Below the pieces are notes generated by a model, which did not search any database, had not been told where the DNA came from, and was given only the letters and a program-made list of their open reading frames with translations. From Flavobacteriaceae bacterium UBA6268 (GTDB lineage Bacteria; Bacteroidota; Bacteroidia; Flavobacteriales; Flavobacteriaceae), in assembly GCA_002440705.1 (NCBI GenBank), contig DJVA01000005.1, forward strand, positions 9,754-73,753: DNA of 64,000 nt, in the 5' to 3' direction. Shown here in pieces: positions 34,031 to 41,373 of the stretch; within the stretch, counting starts at the first letter, position 1, and each line of letters starts with the position of its first letter. A program made the position numbers and the translations under genes.

Positions 34031-34044
34031 ATTTAATGTGAGCT

Positions 34045-35013
34045 ATGGGTAAGGTGGTTATCATATTGATAATTTTCTTTTTTGGACCTGTTTTAAAGGC
34101 CCAAATCACCCTGATCCCCGATCCCGAATTCGAACAGTTCTTGGTTTCCGAAGGGATCGATACAGACGGAACAGTGAACGGGCAGGTTTTTACTGCGGAT
34201 ATCTCCGATGAAACCACTTTGAACATCAGTATGCTGCCCTTTTTGCAGGACCTAACCGGTATCCAGGACTTTTCCAGTTTGGAAGAATTGTTGCTCTATC
34301 AGGTGGATGTATCCCAGTTGGACCTCTCACAGAATACGTTGTTGTGGCGATTGGTCTTGGACGATCTAAGCCTCGATGCCCTGGATCTTTCGAACAATGT
34401 TAATTTGACCCACCTTAATTTGTCCCTTAACTCTCCTTCGGATTTATTTTCGGGAGCTATCGATGCCATTGACTTGAGCCAGAATGTGTTATTGGAAAGT
34501 GTCAACATAGGAGATGGCTTTTTGGAAATCGATGTCTCAAACAATCCGAATATCGATTTTATCGAATTGAAAGGGTCGCCAGTACTATTGTTTGTGAACT
34601 TACAAAATGGAAACAATGAAGGCATTGGTTTTCTAGACATTCAAAACAATCCTAGCCTTCAGTGCATACAGGTGGACGATCCGGTTGCGGTTATTGAAGG
34701 CACTCAACCCCCTTATGATGGATGGTTTATAGATATTAACCCACCCGAAATATCGGATAATTGTGTATTGGGCATAGCCGAAAACAGTACTGTAGTGCCC
34801 CTGCTTTCACCCAACCCCGTACGGAACCAACTTAGCATTCAAAGCCAAGTCCCTTTAACCCGGGTGGTCTTTTACAACCTATTGAGCCAGCCACTCTTGG
34901 AGGTAACTTCGGGGTTTGATTCCTTGGATGTAACGGCCCTTCCTTCGGGTTTGCTGCTGCTGGAAGTCGTTTCACCACAAGGACGTACGATGGTGAAAGT
35001 GGTGAAGGAGTAG
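34045..35013 (+). CDS. Secreted leucine-rich-repeat protein with T9SS sorting domain
   Basis: 322 residues. Signal peptide (about 1-19, IILIIFFFGPVLKAQ), then an N-terminal cap common in Bacteroidota LRR proteins (IPDPEFEQFLVSEGIDTDG). Several LRRs follow (LDLSQNTLLWRLVLDDLSLD, then ALDLSNNVNLTHLNLS and FLDIQNNPSLQCIQV). The tail from about 250 (PLLSPNPVRNQLSIQS ... PSGLLLLEVVSPQG ... MVKVVKE) is a type A T9SS sorting domain. It is probably displayed on the cell surface as a binding or adhesion module. It follows the M43 protease by 14 bp. Confidence 0.88.
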   Translation: MGKVVIILIIFFFGPVLKAQITLIPDPEFEQFLVSEGIDTDGTVNGQVFTADISDETTLNISMLPFLQDLTGIQDFSSLEELLLYQVDVSQLDLSQNTLLWRLVLDDLSLDALDLSNNVNLTHLNLSLNSPSDLFSGAIDAIDLSQNVLLESVNIGDGFLEIDVSNNPNIDFIELKGSPVLLFVNLQNGNNEGIGFLDIQNNPSLQCIQVDDPVAVIEGTQPPYDGWFIDINPPEISDNCVLGIAENSTVVPLLSPNPVRNQLSIQSQVPLTRVVFYNLLSQPLLEVTSGFDSLDVTALPSGLLLLEVVSPQGRTMVKVVKE

Positions 35014-35021
35014 TGACTGAT

Positions 35022-35055
35022 TACTTTTTTGCATTGCCCAAAAAAGTACCAAAAA
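35022..35055. repeat. 34-bp hairpin repeat, copy 2
   Basis: Identical to 32268-32301 and, like it, placed just after a stop codon (9 bp after the LRR gene). The two copies are in direct orientation and flank the M43/LRR gene pair. Confidence 0.85.
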
Positions 35056-35167
35056 GTCTAGCGCTGCACTCGATAATGCTTAGTTTTAAAAAAATGAGCA
35101 TGGCTCCTCCCTTTAGTCAAAGGGAGGTGGCTTGGCGCTTAGTGCCAAGGCGGAGGGTTTGTTTTCA

Positions 35168-35218
35168 AACTCCCCCGTCCGTTCCGGACGTACCCCTCTT
35201 TGTCTAAAGAGGGGAGCT
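35168..35218. repeat. Dispersed palindromic repeat, copy 2 (short-loop form)
   Basis: CGTCCGTTCCGGACG followed by CCCCTC, a 7-base loop TTTGTCT in place of the 30-base insert, and AAAGAGGGG. It is preceded by CGGAGGGTTTGTTTTC, also found before copy 3. Confidence 0.85.
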
Positions 35219-35280
35219 CCCAACTAGGTTAAGTCATGGTAAATAAAGCAGCCAAGTTTTTATTCGGAGGGTTTGTTTTC

Positions 35281-35355
35281 AAACTCCCCCCGTCCGTTCC
35301 GGACGTACCCCTCGGAGCCTGTCCTGAGCCTGTTGAAGGATCTAAAGAGGGGAGC
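35281..35355. repeat. Dispersed palindromic repeat, copy 3 (long-loop form)
   Basis: Same arms as copy 2, with the 30-base insert of copy 1 (one base different: AGCC for AGCT) between the CCCCTC and GAGGGG arms. It lies only 62 bp after copy 2. Confidence 0.85.
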
Positions 35356-35407
35356 CCTCTAGCCCCTCAACTACCGCACGGGCCATGCAGCCTGCAACAA
35401 CTACATT

Positions 35408-36871
35408 CTACTCCACGCCATGCAACGCCTTATAGGCCGCCTCGTACTTGTCGCCCGCTACCCAAGTGGGGAACGTGGGGTCGTTGGCAATGAGCCTGCC
35501 CGATAGCACGTACCCTTGGTAAAACTTGAGGAGGTAGTCGTAGTCCAGCGAGTCGGCCTCGTCGTCGGCCTGGTGGTAGTACTTCTCAATGGCCTCGTCG
35601 AAGGCATCAAAGCCCGTAGAGTAGGTGGGTGCTGGGATGCCTTTTTGGGCAAAGTACACGTTGTCACTGCGGTCGAACAGGTTTTGCTCCGGGGCCGGGT
35701 CGCCAACAGCTTTCAGGCCAAAGGCCGCTGCACCTGTTTCTATGTTGTGTTGGGCCGAAGTGCGCTCCAGACCCACAATGGTGGCCAGACCGGTGTTGTT
35801 GTAGCCCCCGCCATCGGTATTGAAACAATAGGCCATTTGCTTCAAGGGAATGACCGGGTGCTCCACGTAGTAGCCACTGCCCAACAGCCCCAGTTCCTCC
35901 CCGGTAAAGAAAATGAACAGGGCCGAACGCTTGGTAGGGTATTGGGCTAGGTTTTCGGCCATCGACAGCACGGCGGTGACCCCGATGCCGTTGTCGCGGG
36001 CCCCGTTGTAAATGGAATCGCCCTCGGCATTGGGACGCCCGATGCCAATGTGGTCGTAGTGGGCGGAGTAGATGACGTATTCGTTTTTCAGTTGGGGGTC
36101 TGTGCCCTCAATGATCCCAATCACGTTTTGGGTGGGCAGGGCCGTGCTGCGCTTCCCGTCCGAGGCTAGGGTGAAGGGCATTGAGCTTCCCACGGCAAAG
36201 CCGGGGTCCTTGGCGTGGATGTTCACCCATACATGCGGAAGGGGAGTTTCGGGGGTTTCCTCTTTTTTGTTGGTAATTTTTTGCGACCAGTTGTGCTTGA
36301 GGTTGGTCCAGGGCCCTTCCTCGATATCCACCAGTTCCACCAGGCCAATGGCACCCAACTCTCGGGCGCGCTTCCTTTTTTCCTTGGCGGCGCCATAAAG
36401 GCTCCGGATGTTTTGCCCCTTTTCGGTACCTCCGTACACCACCACCAGCTTGCCCTTAAGGTCATGCCCCTCCAAGTCGCTTTCGGTGCCATAACCCAAG
36501 AATAGGGCTTCCCCTTTTAGGTCCAGCGCAGGCATTTCCAGCGTGAGGTTGAGGGGGTAGCTGGTTCCTTTCAGACTTAGGTTCACGAATTGCGGAACCT
36601 GAATCCGTTCCAGATCGAAGGTTTGGTAGTACGATCCCGTGCCAGGAATGGGTTGTGCCCCGTAGCGGCGCAATTGATTGGCCAGGTAGAGGGCCGCCAT
36701 TTTGTTGCCTTTGCTGCCCGTGTCGCGGCCTTCCAACAGGTCGTCGGAAAGGAAGTACAGGTGGCTTTGGATGGTGTTCTTCTGAACCGTGGCAGCGGCT
36801 TTTTCTTTGTCCGATTGGGCGCAGGCCACTTGGGTAAGCAACAAGAGGCCAAGGAGGAGGGAGTGTTTCAT
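35408..36871 (-). CDS. M28 family metallopeptidase (aminopeptidase), exported
   Basis: 487 residues from ATG 36871; an upstream frame extension overlaps the next gene's end and is not needed. Signal peptide, possibly lipoprotein-like (LLLTQVACAQ, Cys17). A PA-like insert follows (about 120-230). The M28 domain has zinc ligands in YSAHYDHIG near 295, ARDNGIGVTAVLSMAE near 319, FFTGEELGLLGSGY near 348 and NTDGGG near 379. The protein ends with EADSLDYDYLLKFYQGYVL. It removes N-terminal residues from peptides in the periplasm or outside. It runs in the same direction as the AlbA_2 gene upstream, 75 bp away. Confidence 0.93.
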   Translation of the reverse strand: MKHSLLLGLLLLTQVACAQSDKEKAAATVQKNTIQSHLYFLSDDLLEGRDTGSKGNKMAALYLANQLRRYGAQPIPGTGSYYQTFDLERIQVPQFVNLSLKGTSYPLNLTLEMPALDLKGEALFLGYGTESDLEGHDLKGKLVVVYGGTEKGQNIRSLYGAAKEKRKRARELGAIGLVELVDIEEGPWTNLKHNWSQKITNKKEETPETPLPHVWVNIHAKDPGFAVGSSMPFTLASDGKRSTALPTQNVIGIIEGTDPQLKNEYVIYSAHYDHIGIGRPNAEGDSIYNGARDNGIGVTAVLSMAENLAQYPTKRSALFIFFTGEELGLLGSGYYVEHPVIPLKQMAYCFNTDGGGYNNTGLATIVGLERTSAQHNIETGAAAFGLKAVGDPAPEQNLFDRSDNVYFAQKGIPAPTYSTGFDAFDEAIEKYYHQADDEADSLDYDYLLKFYQGYVLSGRLIANDPTFPTWVAGDKYEAAYKALHGVE

Positions 36872-36945
36872 AGGGTTTAAAGATATGGAAATAAGACGGT
36901 CTTTAAGGGGATGTGTTACAGATGGAGCGTTACCCACCTGCAACC

Positions 36946-38082
36946 CTAACTATACCGCACCTTCCTCAAAATCCTACTGGCATCCTTGAACGACTGGTAG
37001 ACGGCGCCATTGATTTCCTTTAAAAATTCCCGCGACTCCAGCAGCTTGTCCTTGGCGTCCTGGAAGTCGTTCAGGAAACAGATAAGGTAGGTGGCAGGCA
37101 GTCGTTGCAGGTCTTTTTCTTCCCGCCCAGATAATGGCACCTTTTTTTTCAGCTTGTCCAACAGGGCATTGTTGGCGTTGAAGATGTGGTACAGCGTGCG
37201 CTTGTTGAACTGCGGGGCCTCGAACACCAACTGGGAGTCGATGTGGTAGCTGCCGTTTTCGTTGAAGGTAATCATCACCTCCTCCAAAGGATAGTACTTG
37301 TACTGCTCGTTGAGCCCTAGGTGCACGTATTCGGTGATCTTGAAATAGTCGCCCGTAAACTCAATACTAATCTCGTCCAAGGCCGAGTAGAAGAGCCGCA
37401 CCTGTTCGTTGATGAGTTCGATGTCCACCCTGGAGTAATAGGTAGTGCCCTTTACGTGCTTGGTAAGCCCGGCCCAGCACACCACAAACAGTTCCTTGAA
37501 CACCTTGTAATGCGATTCGAGGTCGCTGTGGCGGTGGTTGATGAAGTCGATCACCCCATCCAGGGTCTGCTCGATGCTGTTCATGCTCTGCTGCTCGATG
37601 CTCTTTACGATTTCGGAATTCACGTCCTGGATGACGATGTCGAAATCCTTGGGCATGGAAATGCTGCCGTCCCGCATAAAGATGGAGCCGCCCCAGTACT
37701 TCCAGATGTTCTTGCGCAGGGAGGTAATCTTGCCCGTAGGCCTTATGGTGACCAGCCCTACCACCTTGTCTTCGGGGAGGTGGGGGAACATCACGTTTTC
37801 GTAGGCAATGAGCGGGGCGTTGGTGAGGTAGGCATTGACGAGGTTCTGGAGTTTGCTGTCGTCGAAGAAGTCCACCCCCGTAATCTCGTTGCTCTCGTCC
37901 TCTACCCCCACCACGATGTAACTGTTGTTTTTGGGGTTGCTGTTGGAAAGGGCACAGATGTGCTTCAGGAACTTCGCCTTCCCTTCCTTGCTCCCTAGGT
38001 CGATACGCCGCTTTTTGTCATAAAAACTGCTCTCGTCGTTGTGGGCGAGCAGGTTTTTGATGAGGAGGCGTTTGTTGATCAA
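36946..38082 (-). CDS. AlbA_2 (Schlafen-type) domain protein with long uncharacterised C-terminus
   Basis: 378 residues. The N-terminal 130 residues match the AlbA_2/Schlafen fold: DESSFYDKKRRIDLGSKEGK, then ICALSNSNPKNNSYIVVGVE, then VGLVTIRPTGKI. The conserved E-x-K-x-x-D-L-like pattern and VVGVED core are visible. The remaining 250 residues are helical/mixed (FKELFVVCWAGL; FEAPQFNKRTLYHIFNANN) and match no domain I know. AlbA_2 proteins bind or cut nucleic acids or act as regulators; several are defence-related. The only start is TTG 38082. An in-frame TAG six codons upstream is contributed by the inverted repeat of the neighbouring S23 element, so an original start or promoter may have been displaced. 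Confidence 0.8.
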   Translation of the reverse strand: MINKRLLIKNLLAHNDESSFYDKKRRIDLGSKEGKAKFLKHICALSNSNPKNNSYIVVGVEDESNEITGVDFFDDSKLQNLVNAYLTNAPLIAYENVMFPHLPEDKVVGLVTIRPTGKITSLRKNIWKYWGGSIFMRDGSISMPKDFDIVIQDVNSEIVKSIEQQSMNSIEQTLDGVIDFINHRHSDLESHYKVFKELFVVCWAGLTKHVKGTTYYSRVDIELINEQVRLFYSALDEISIEFTGDYFKITEYVHLGLNEQYKYYPLEEVMITFNENGSYHIDSQLVFEAPQFNKRTLYHIFNANNALLDKLKKKVPLSGREEKDLQRLPATYLICFLNDFQDAKDKLLESREFLKEINGAVYQSFKDASRILRKVRYS

Positions 38083-38096
38083 AGCTAAAAGCTTTT

Positions 38097-38588
38097 GCTA
38101 TTGTTTATTATTATTTTTTATTGTTATTGTTGGAAGCTCCATCAAATTTAGCTCCCTTTCGCTCTGAATGTTTCAGATAATTTATAAATTTTGAAAGTTG
38201 GTCTTCCAATTCTATGCATTTGTTTCGAAGCATATCATAGTCATTTTCATTTAAGTGCCTTCTGTCGAAAGCCCGTTGCAGTTGCGCTCGAGTTTCGGTA
38301 CAGGAGCCTCTTGCAATGCTAAGGAAATTTATGAATTCCTTGTTTCCTCCACGCCCAAAATCTTCAGCGATATTATCCATTATGGATCCTGACGCACTAT
38401 TGATTTGATCTCTAAGTTTATAATCCTGGGACAGAGGTGTATTTTTAATATGGCTCCAAACCTCTTGGCAGATATTCCTTGCCAGCTGGTAAATTTCCAA
38501 CTCTTCAAACGATTTATAATGTGCCATATTTTAGATATAAATCTTTAAAAATAACAATAAACAATGGCAATAAATAATAATCAATAGC
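38097..38588. mobile_element. Candidate IVS-like element: S23 gene bounded by inverted repeats
   Basis: Imperfect terminal inverted repeats of about 34-40 bp lie at 38097-38130 and 38549-38588. The outer 16 bases match at 15 positions (GCTATTGTTTATTATT against GCTATTGATTATTATT), and TTTATTGTTATT recurs further in. They enclose the four-helix-bundle gene and fill exactly the space between the SDR stop codon and the AlbA_2 start. 23S rRNA intervening sequences have the same plan (inverted repeats around an S23 ORF), but here there is no rRNA. Confidence 0.6.
38111..38527 (-). CDS. Four-helix-bundle protein (S23/IVP family)
   Basis: 138 residues. All-helical S23 fold with the family signatures FEELEIYQLARNICQEVW near the N-terminus, SQDYKLRDQINSASGSIMDN, IAEDFGRGGNKEFINFLSI and ARGSCTETRAQL. 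The family is encoded in intervening sequences within bacterial 23S rRNA and in many stand-alone loci; it is a small, probably nucleic-acid-binding oligomer of unproven role. The last residues (NNNNKK) and the stop codon lie inside the left inverted repeat, so gene and repeat evolved as a unit. Confidence 0.88.
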   Translation of the reverse strand: MAHYKSFEELEIYQLARNICQEVWSHIKNTPLSQDYKLRDQINSASGSIMDNIAEDFGRGGNKEFINFLSIARGSCTETRAQLQRAFDRRHLNENDYDMLRNKCIELEDQLSKFINYLKHSERKGAKFDGASNNNNKK

Positions 38589-39353
38589 TCACTTTCGATT
38601 CACAATCGTACTGCTCGCTTGGTCGGTACTCATCACCGTGAGGTCGGCGATGTTGACGTGGGGTGGGCGGGTGACGGTGAACCAAATGAGGTCGGCAATG
38701 TCCTCGGGACGCAGGGGGGCGAACCCTTGATAGACTTTGGCGGCACGTTGGGTATCCCCTTTAAAGCGCACCTCGCTGAACTCGGTTTCCACCATCCCCG
38801 GATTGATAGCCCCTACGCGGATGCCCTTGCCATTGAGGTCGATGCGCATGCCCTGGTTAAGGGCGTCTACGGCATGCTTGCTGGCACAGTACACATTGCC
38901 GTTGGGGTACACCTCCTTCCCGGCCGTAGAGCCAATGTTGATGATGTGCCCCGACCGGCGGGCGATCATCCCCGGAAGGATGGCCTTAGACACATACAGC
39001 AGGCCCTTTACATTAATGTCCATCATGGCATCCCAATCGTCGAGGCTGCCGTCCTGTATGGGGTCGAGGCCGTGGGCGTTGCCGGCATTGTTGATGAGGA
39101 GGTCGATGTGGGAGAAGGCTTCGGGCAGGCTTTGGATGCTTTCGAAGACCTTATTGCGGTCGCGTACGTCAAAATTGAGGGTATGGACTTCGGTACGTTG
39201 CGAGAGCTTTTGGGCCAGTTCGTCCAAGCGTTCTTGTCGGCGGCCGCAGAGGACCAAACGGAGGTGGTGTGCTGCAAAAAGCTGGGCGGTGGCTTTGCCA
39301 ATTCCAGAGGTGGCTCCGGTAATGAGGGCTGTTTTTTGAGGGGTATTTTCCAT
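38589..39353 (-). CDS. Short-chain dehydrogenase/reductase (YdfG-like)
   Basis: 254 residues, typical length. Rossmann fold with ALITGATSGIGKATAQLF (cofactor loop TGxxxGIG near 13-20), NNAGNAHG near 90, the catalytic Ser in GSTAGKEV near 145 and YCASKHAV (Tyr/Lys near 160). An arginine pair after the second strand (LCGRRQERL) suggests NADPH preference. YdfG-type enzymes reduce or oxidise 3-hydroxy acids such as allothreonine or serine. Substrate assignment is by family resemblance only. Confidence 0.9.
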   Translation of the reverse strand: MENTPQKTALITGATSGIGKATAQLFAAHHLRLVLCGRRQERLDELAQKLSQRTEVHTLNFDVRDRNKVFESIQSLPEAFSHIDLLINNAGNAHGLDPIQDGSLDDWDAMMDINVKGLLYVSKAILPGMIARRSGHIINIGSTAGKEVYPNGNVYCASKHAVDALNQGMRIDLNGKGIRVGAINPGMVETEFSEVRFKGDTQRAAKVYQGFAPLRPEDIADLIWFTVTRPPHVNIADLTVMSTDQASSTIVNRK

Positions 39354-39483
39354 TGCCTAAAGGTAGCGGTTCTTTAACATTTTTTAAAGTTAATTGACGG
39401 TTAAAGTTGCTGTTAAGGGGTGTTAAATGGCATGGTAGCGGGAAATTCATACAGTATGTTTGGGCTACAAACCTAAAAAATCA

Positions 39484-40278
39484 ATGATGATGAAAAACTT
39501 ATGGAAAGGATTATTCCTAATGACACTAACCCTTGTATTTGTGTCTTGTAGCAAGAATGACGATGCCGGAAATACCGATCAGGGAACCGCAAACCTATCG
39601 GTAAAATTGGTAGACGCTCCGGGGGATTATGATGCCGTGTACATCGACGTACAGGACGTCATGGTAAAGTACAATGGAGAAACTGACGAAGTATCCATTG
39701 GCGAAATCAATGCCGGTGTTTACAACCTCTTGGAATTGACAGGAGGCGTCTCGGCGGTTTTGGTGGATGATCAGCTACCTGCTGGATCGATCAGCCAGAT
39801 ACGCCTAGTTTTAGGCTCCCAGAATTCGGTGGTAGTAGATGGACAGAGCTATCCTTTGGATACCCCCAGTGCCCAACAATCTGGATTGAAGCTTCAGCTG
39901 CATCAGGACTTGGAGGAAGACGTGTATTATGAATACGTCCTCGACTTTGATGTGGACCAATCCATAGTTGTTCAGGGCAATGGGGGTTATAGCCTACACC
40001 CCAGCATCCAAGCTAGTTTGGTGGCCAACGCCGGGAAGATTTCCGGGGCGGTATTGCCGCTGGGATTCCAAACTTTGGTTACTGCCGATAATGGCACTAC
40101 GGTAGTTTCGGCCTACACCGATGCCCAGGGAAATTATATGCTTTACGGACTACCGGAGGGAGCCTACAACCTCACCTTTGAAGCGGATGCTACCTTGGGA
40201 GTGCCTCCAATCACCCTCTCGGGAGTCAACGTTACCGCTGGGGTTACCACCACTGTAGAAACGGTGACCTTCTTATAG
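39484..40278 (+). CDS. DUF4382 lipoprotein with carboxypeptidase-like regulatory domain
   Basis: 264 residues from ATG 39484 (three consecutive ATG codons allow small shifts). Lipoprotein signal with lipobox LVFVSC (Cys near 23). A DUF4382 domain (about 40-165) starts ANLSVKLVDAPGDYDAVYID and contains ISQIRLVLGSQNSVVVDGQ. A beta-sandwich of the carboxypeptidase-D regulatory type follows (ISGAVLPLGF ... DAQGNYMLYGLPEGAYNL). Such proteins are anchored on the outer membrane or exposed at the surface; the function of DUF4382 is unknown, although it often occurs in carbohydrate- or adhesion-related lipoproteins. It is monocistronic with a strong terminator. Confidence 0.88.
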   Translation: MMMKNLWKGLFLMTLTLVFVSCSKNDDAGNTDQGTANLSVKLVDAPGDYDAVYIDVQDVMVKYNGETDEVSIGEINAGVYNLLELTGGVSAVLVDDQLPAGSISQIRLVLGSQNSVVVDGQSYPLDTPSAQQSGLKLQLHQDLEEDVYYEYVLDFDVDQSIVVQGNGGYSLHPSIQASLVANAGKISGAVLPLGFQTLVTADNGTTVVSAYTDAQGNYMLYGLPEGAYNLTFEADATLGVPPITLSGVNVTAGVTTTVETVTFL

Positions 40279-40310
40279 GTTCCCGATTAATTAAACAAAC
40301 AATAGTAACT

Positions 40311-40337
40311 GGGTGCCTTTAGGGGCACCCTTTTTTT
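40311..40337 (+). terminator. Intrinsic terminator of the DUF4382 gene
   Basis: GGGTGCC (40311-40317) pairs with GGCACCC (40324-40330), followed by seven T. The T-run touches the stop codon of the convergent aldo/keto reductase gene at 40336. Confidence 0.88.
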
Positions 40338-41205
40338 AGGGCACCTTGTGGCCTTGGCTGGCCACCAACAGCTTGAACCAATCCACTTCGGAGAGGTCGA
40401 TGCTTGCCGCTCCGGAGGCACTTTTGATGCGCTCCTTGCTGGCGGTACCAATAACGGGATGGATGCCTGCGGGGTGTTTGAGGATCCATGCCAAAAGCAA
40501 TTGTTCTAAGGAGGCATTGTAGGTATCGGAGAGTTCCCGGAGTACGTCGTGGATGCGGTAGGTTTGGTCGTTCTTTTCTTTGAATACCGATCCCAAAGGA
40601 CTCCAGGCCATGGGGATGATGTGGTGCTGGAGCATGTGGTCCAAACTACCGTCGAATAAGGCTTGATGGGCAGTAATGGAAAACTCGATTTGGTTAACGG
40701 TTACAGGACTTTTTGAACGAATTAAATCGGTTTGTGAAGGCGTAAAGTTGGATACTCCAAAGGCTTTGATTTTGCCTTCTGATAATAGTTTTTCAGAAGC
40801 TTTGGCCACTTCATCGGGGTGCATCAGGGGGCTGGGGCGGTGCAGTAGGAGCAGGTCCAAGTACCCGCACTGTAGTTCTTTGATGGACTTCTCGGCACTC
40901 CAAACGATGTAGTCGGCATCGTATTGGTAGTGTTTGATTTCGTTGTTGCGTGTTTCGCCCACGTATTGGATGCCGCATTTGGAGATGATCTGAACGGATT
41001 CGCGGGCAATGCCACTAGTGGAAAAGGCCTTTCCAAAGTCGGCTTCGGTAGTGTAGTCGCCGTAAATATCGGCATGGTCGAAAGTGGTAAGGCCACAGGC
41101 CATGGAGTGGTGCATGAGGTCGACCATTTCGTTTGTGTTGAGGTGTTTTCCCCAGGCTCCCCAACCCATGCATCCCTGTATGATTTTGGAAAAAGTAGGT
41201 TTCAT
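40336..41205 (-). CDS. Aldo/keto reductase (YdhF-like)
   Basis: 289 residues from ATG 41205; a longer frame upstream lacks family similarity. TIM-barrel reductase with GCMGWGAWGK at the N-terminus, FDHADIYGDY near 49 (catalytic Asp and Tyr), the Lys in ISKCGI near 83, and LLLLHRPSPLMHPDEV near 127 (catalytic His). NADPH-binding VIGTASKERI near 257. It reduces aldehydes or ketones; the natural substrate is not predictable. It is divergent from the moxR-bat operon, with about 170 bp between the starts. Confidence 0.9.
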   Translation of the reverse strand: MKPTFSKIIQGCMGWGAWGKHLNTNEMVDLMHHSMACGLTTFDHADIYGDYTTEADFGKAFSTSGIARESVQIISKCGIQYVGETRNNEIKHYQYDADYIVWSAEKSIKELQCGYLDLLLLHRPSPLMHPDEVAKASEKLLSEGKIKAFGVSNFTPSQTDLIRSKSPVTVNQIEFSITAHQALFDGSLDHMLQHHIIPMAWSPLGSVFKEKNDQTYRIHDVLRELSDTYNASLEQLLLAWILKHPAGIHPVIGTASKERIKSASGAASIDLSEVDWFKLLVASQGHKVP

Positions 41206-41373
41206 GTGCGGTGTTTTTAGTGCTTTTAAAAATAACCATTTCTGAATACTTAAATCTTTGTTAAGCCCTTTATTTATCATATTTTTTAACCAATTGTTAA
41301 CAGCGTTTTTGGTGAATTATGGGCAATTTGCGTTGATTTTTTTGAATGCCTTCCAATAAGAAATATGCACATC

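Larger units (their letters stand above)
35014..35407. other. Intergenic region with nested palindromic repeats
   Basis: 394 bp with no credible gene. It holds hairpin repeat copy 2 (35022-35055), a hairpin CCTCCCTTT/AAAGGGAGG (35106-35127), a hairpin CTTGGC/GCCAAG (35131-35149) and dispersed repeat copies 2 and 3. Reading frames here contain the translated repeat peptide PEPVEG and are artefacts. Confidence 0.8.

Noticed and set aside
35236..35493. A frame containing the peptide PEPVEGSKEG
   Set aside because: Translation of a dispersed DNA repeat, a well-known false gene type.
38619..39377. A 252-codon plus-strand frame opposite the SDR gene
   Set aside because: The minus strand has the full SDR signature; the opposite frame has none.
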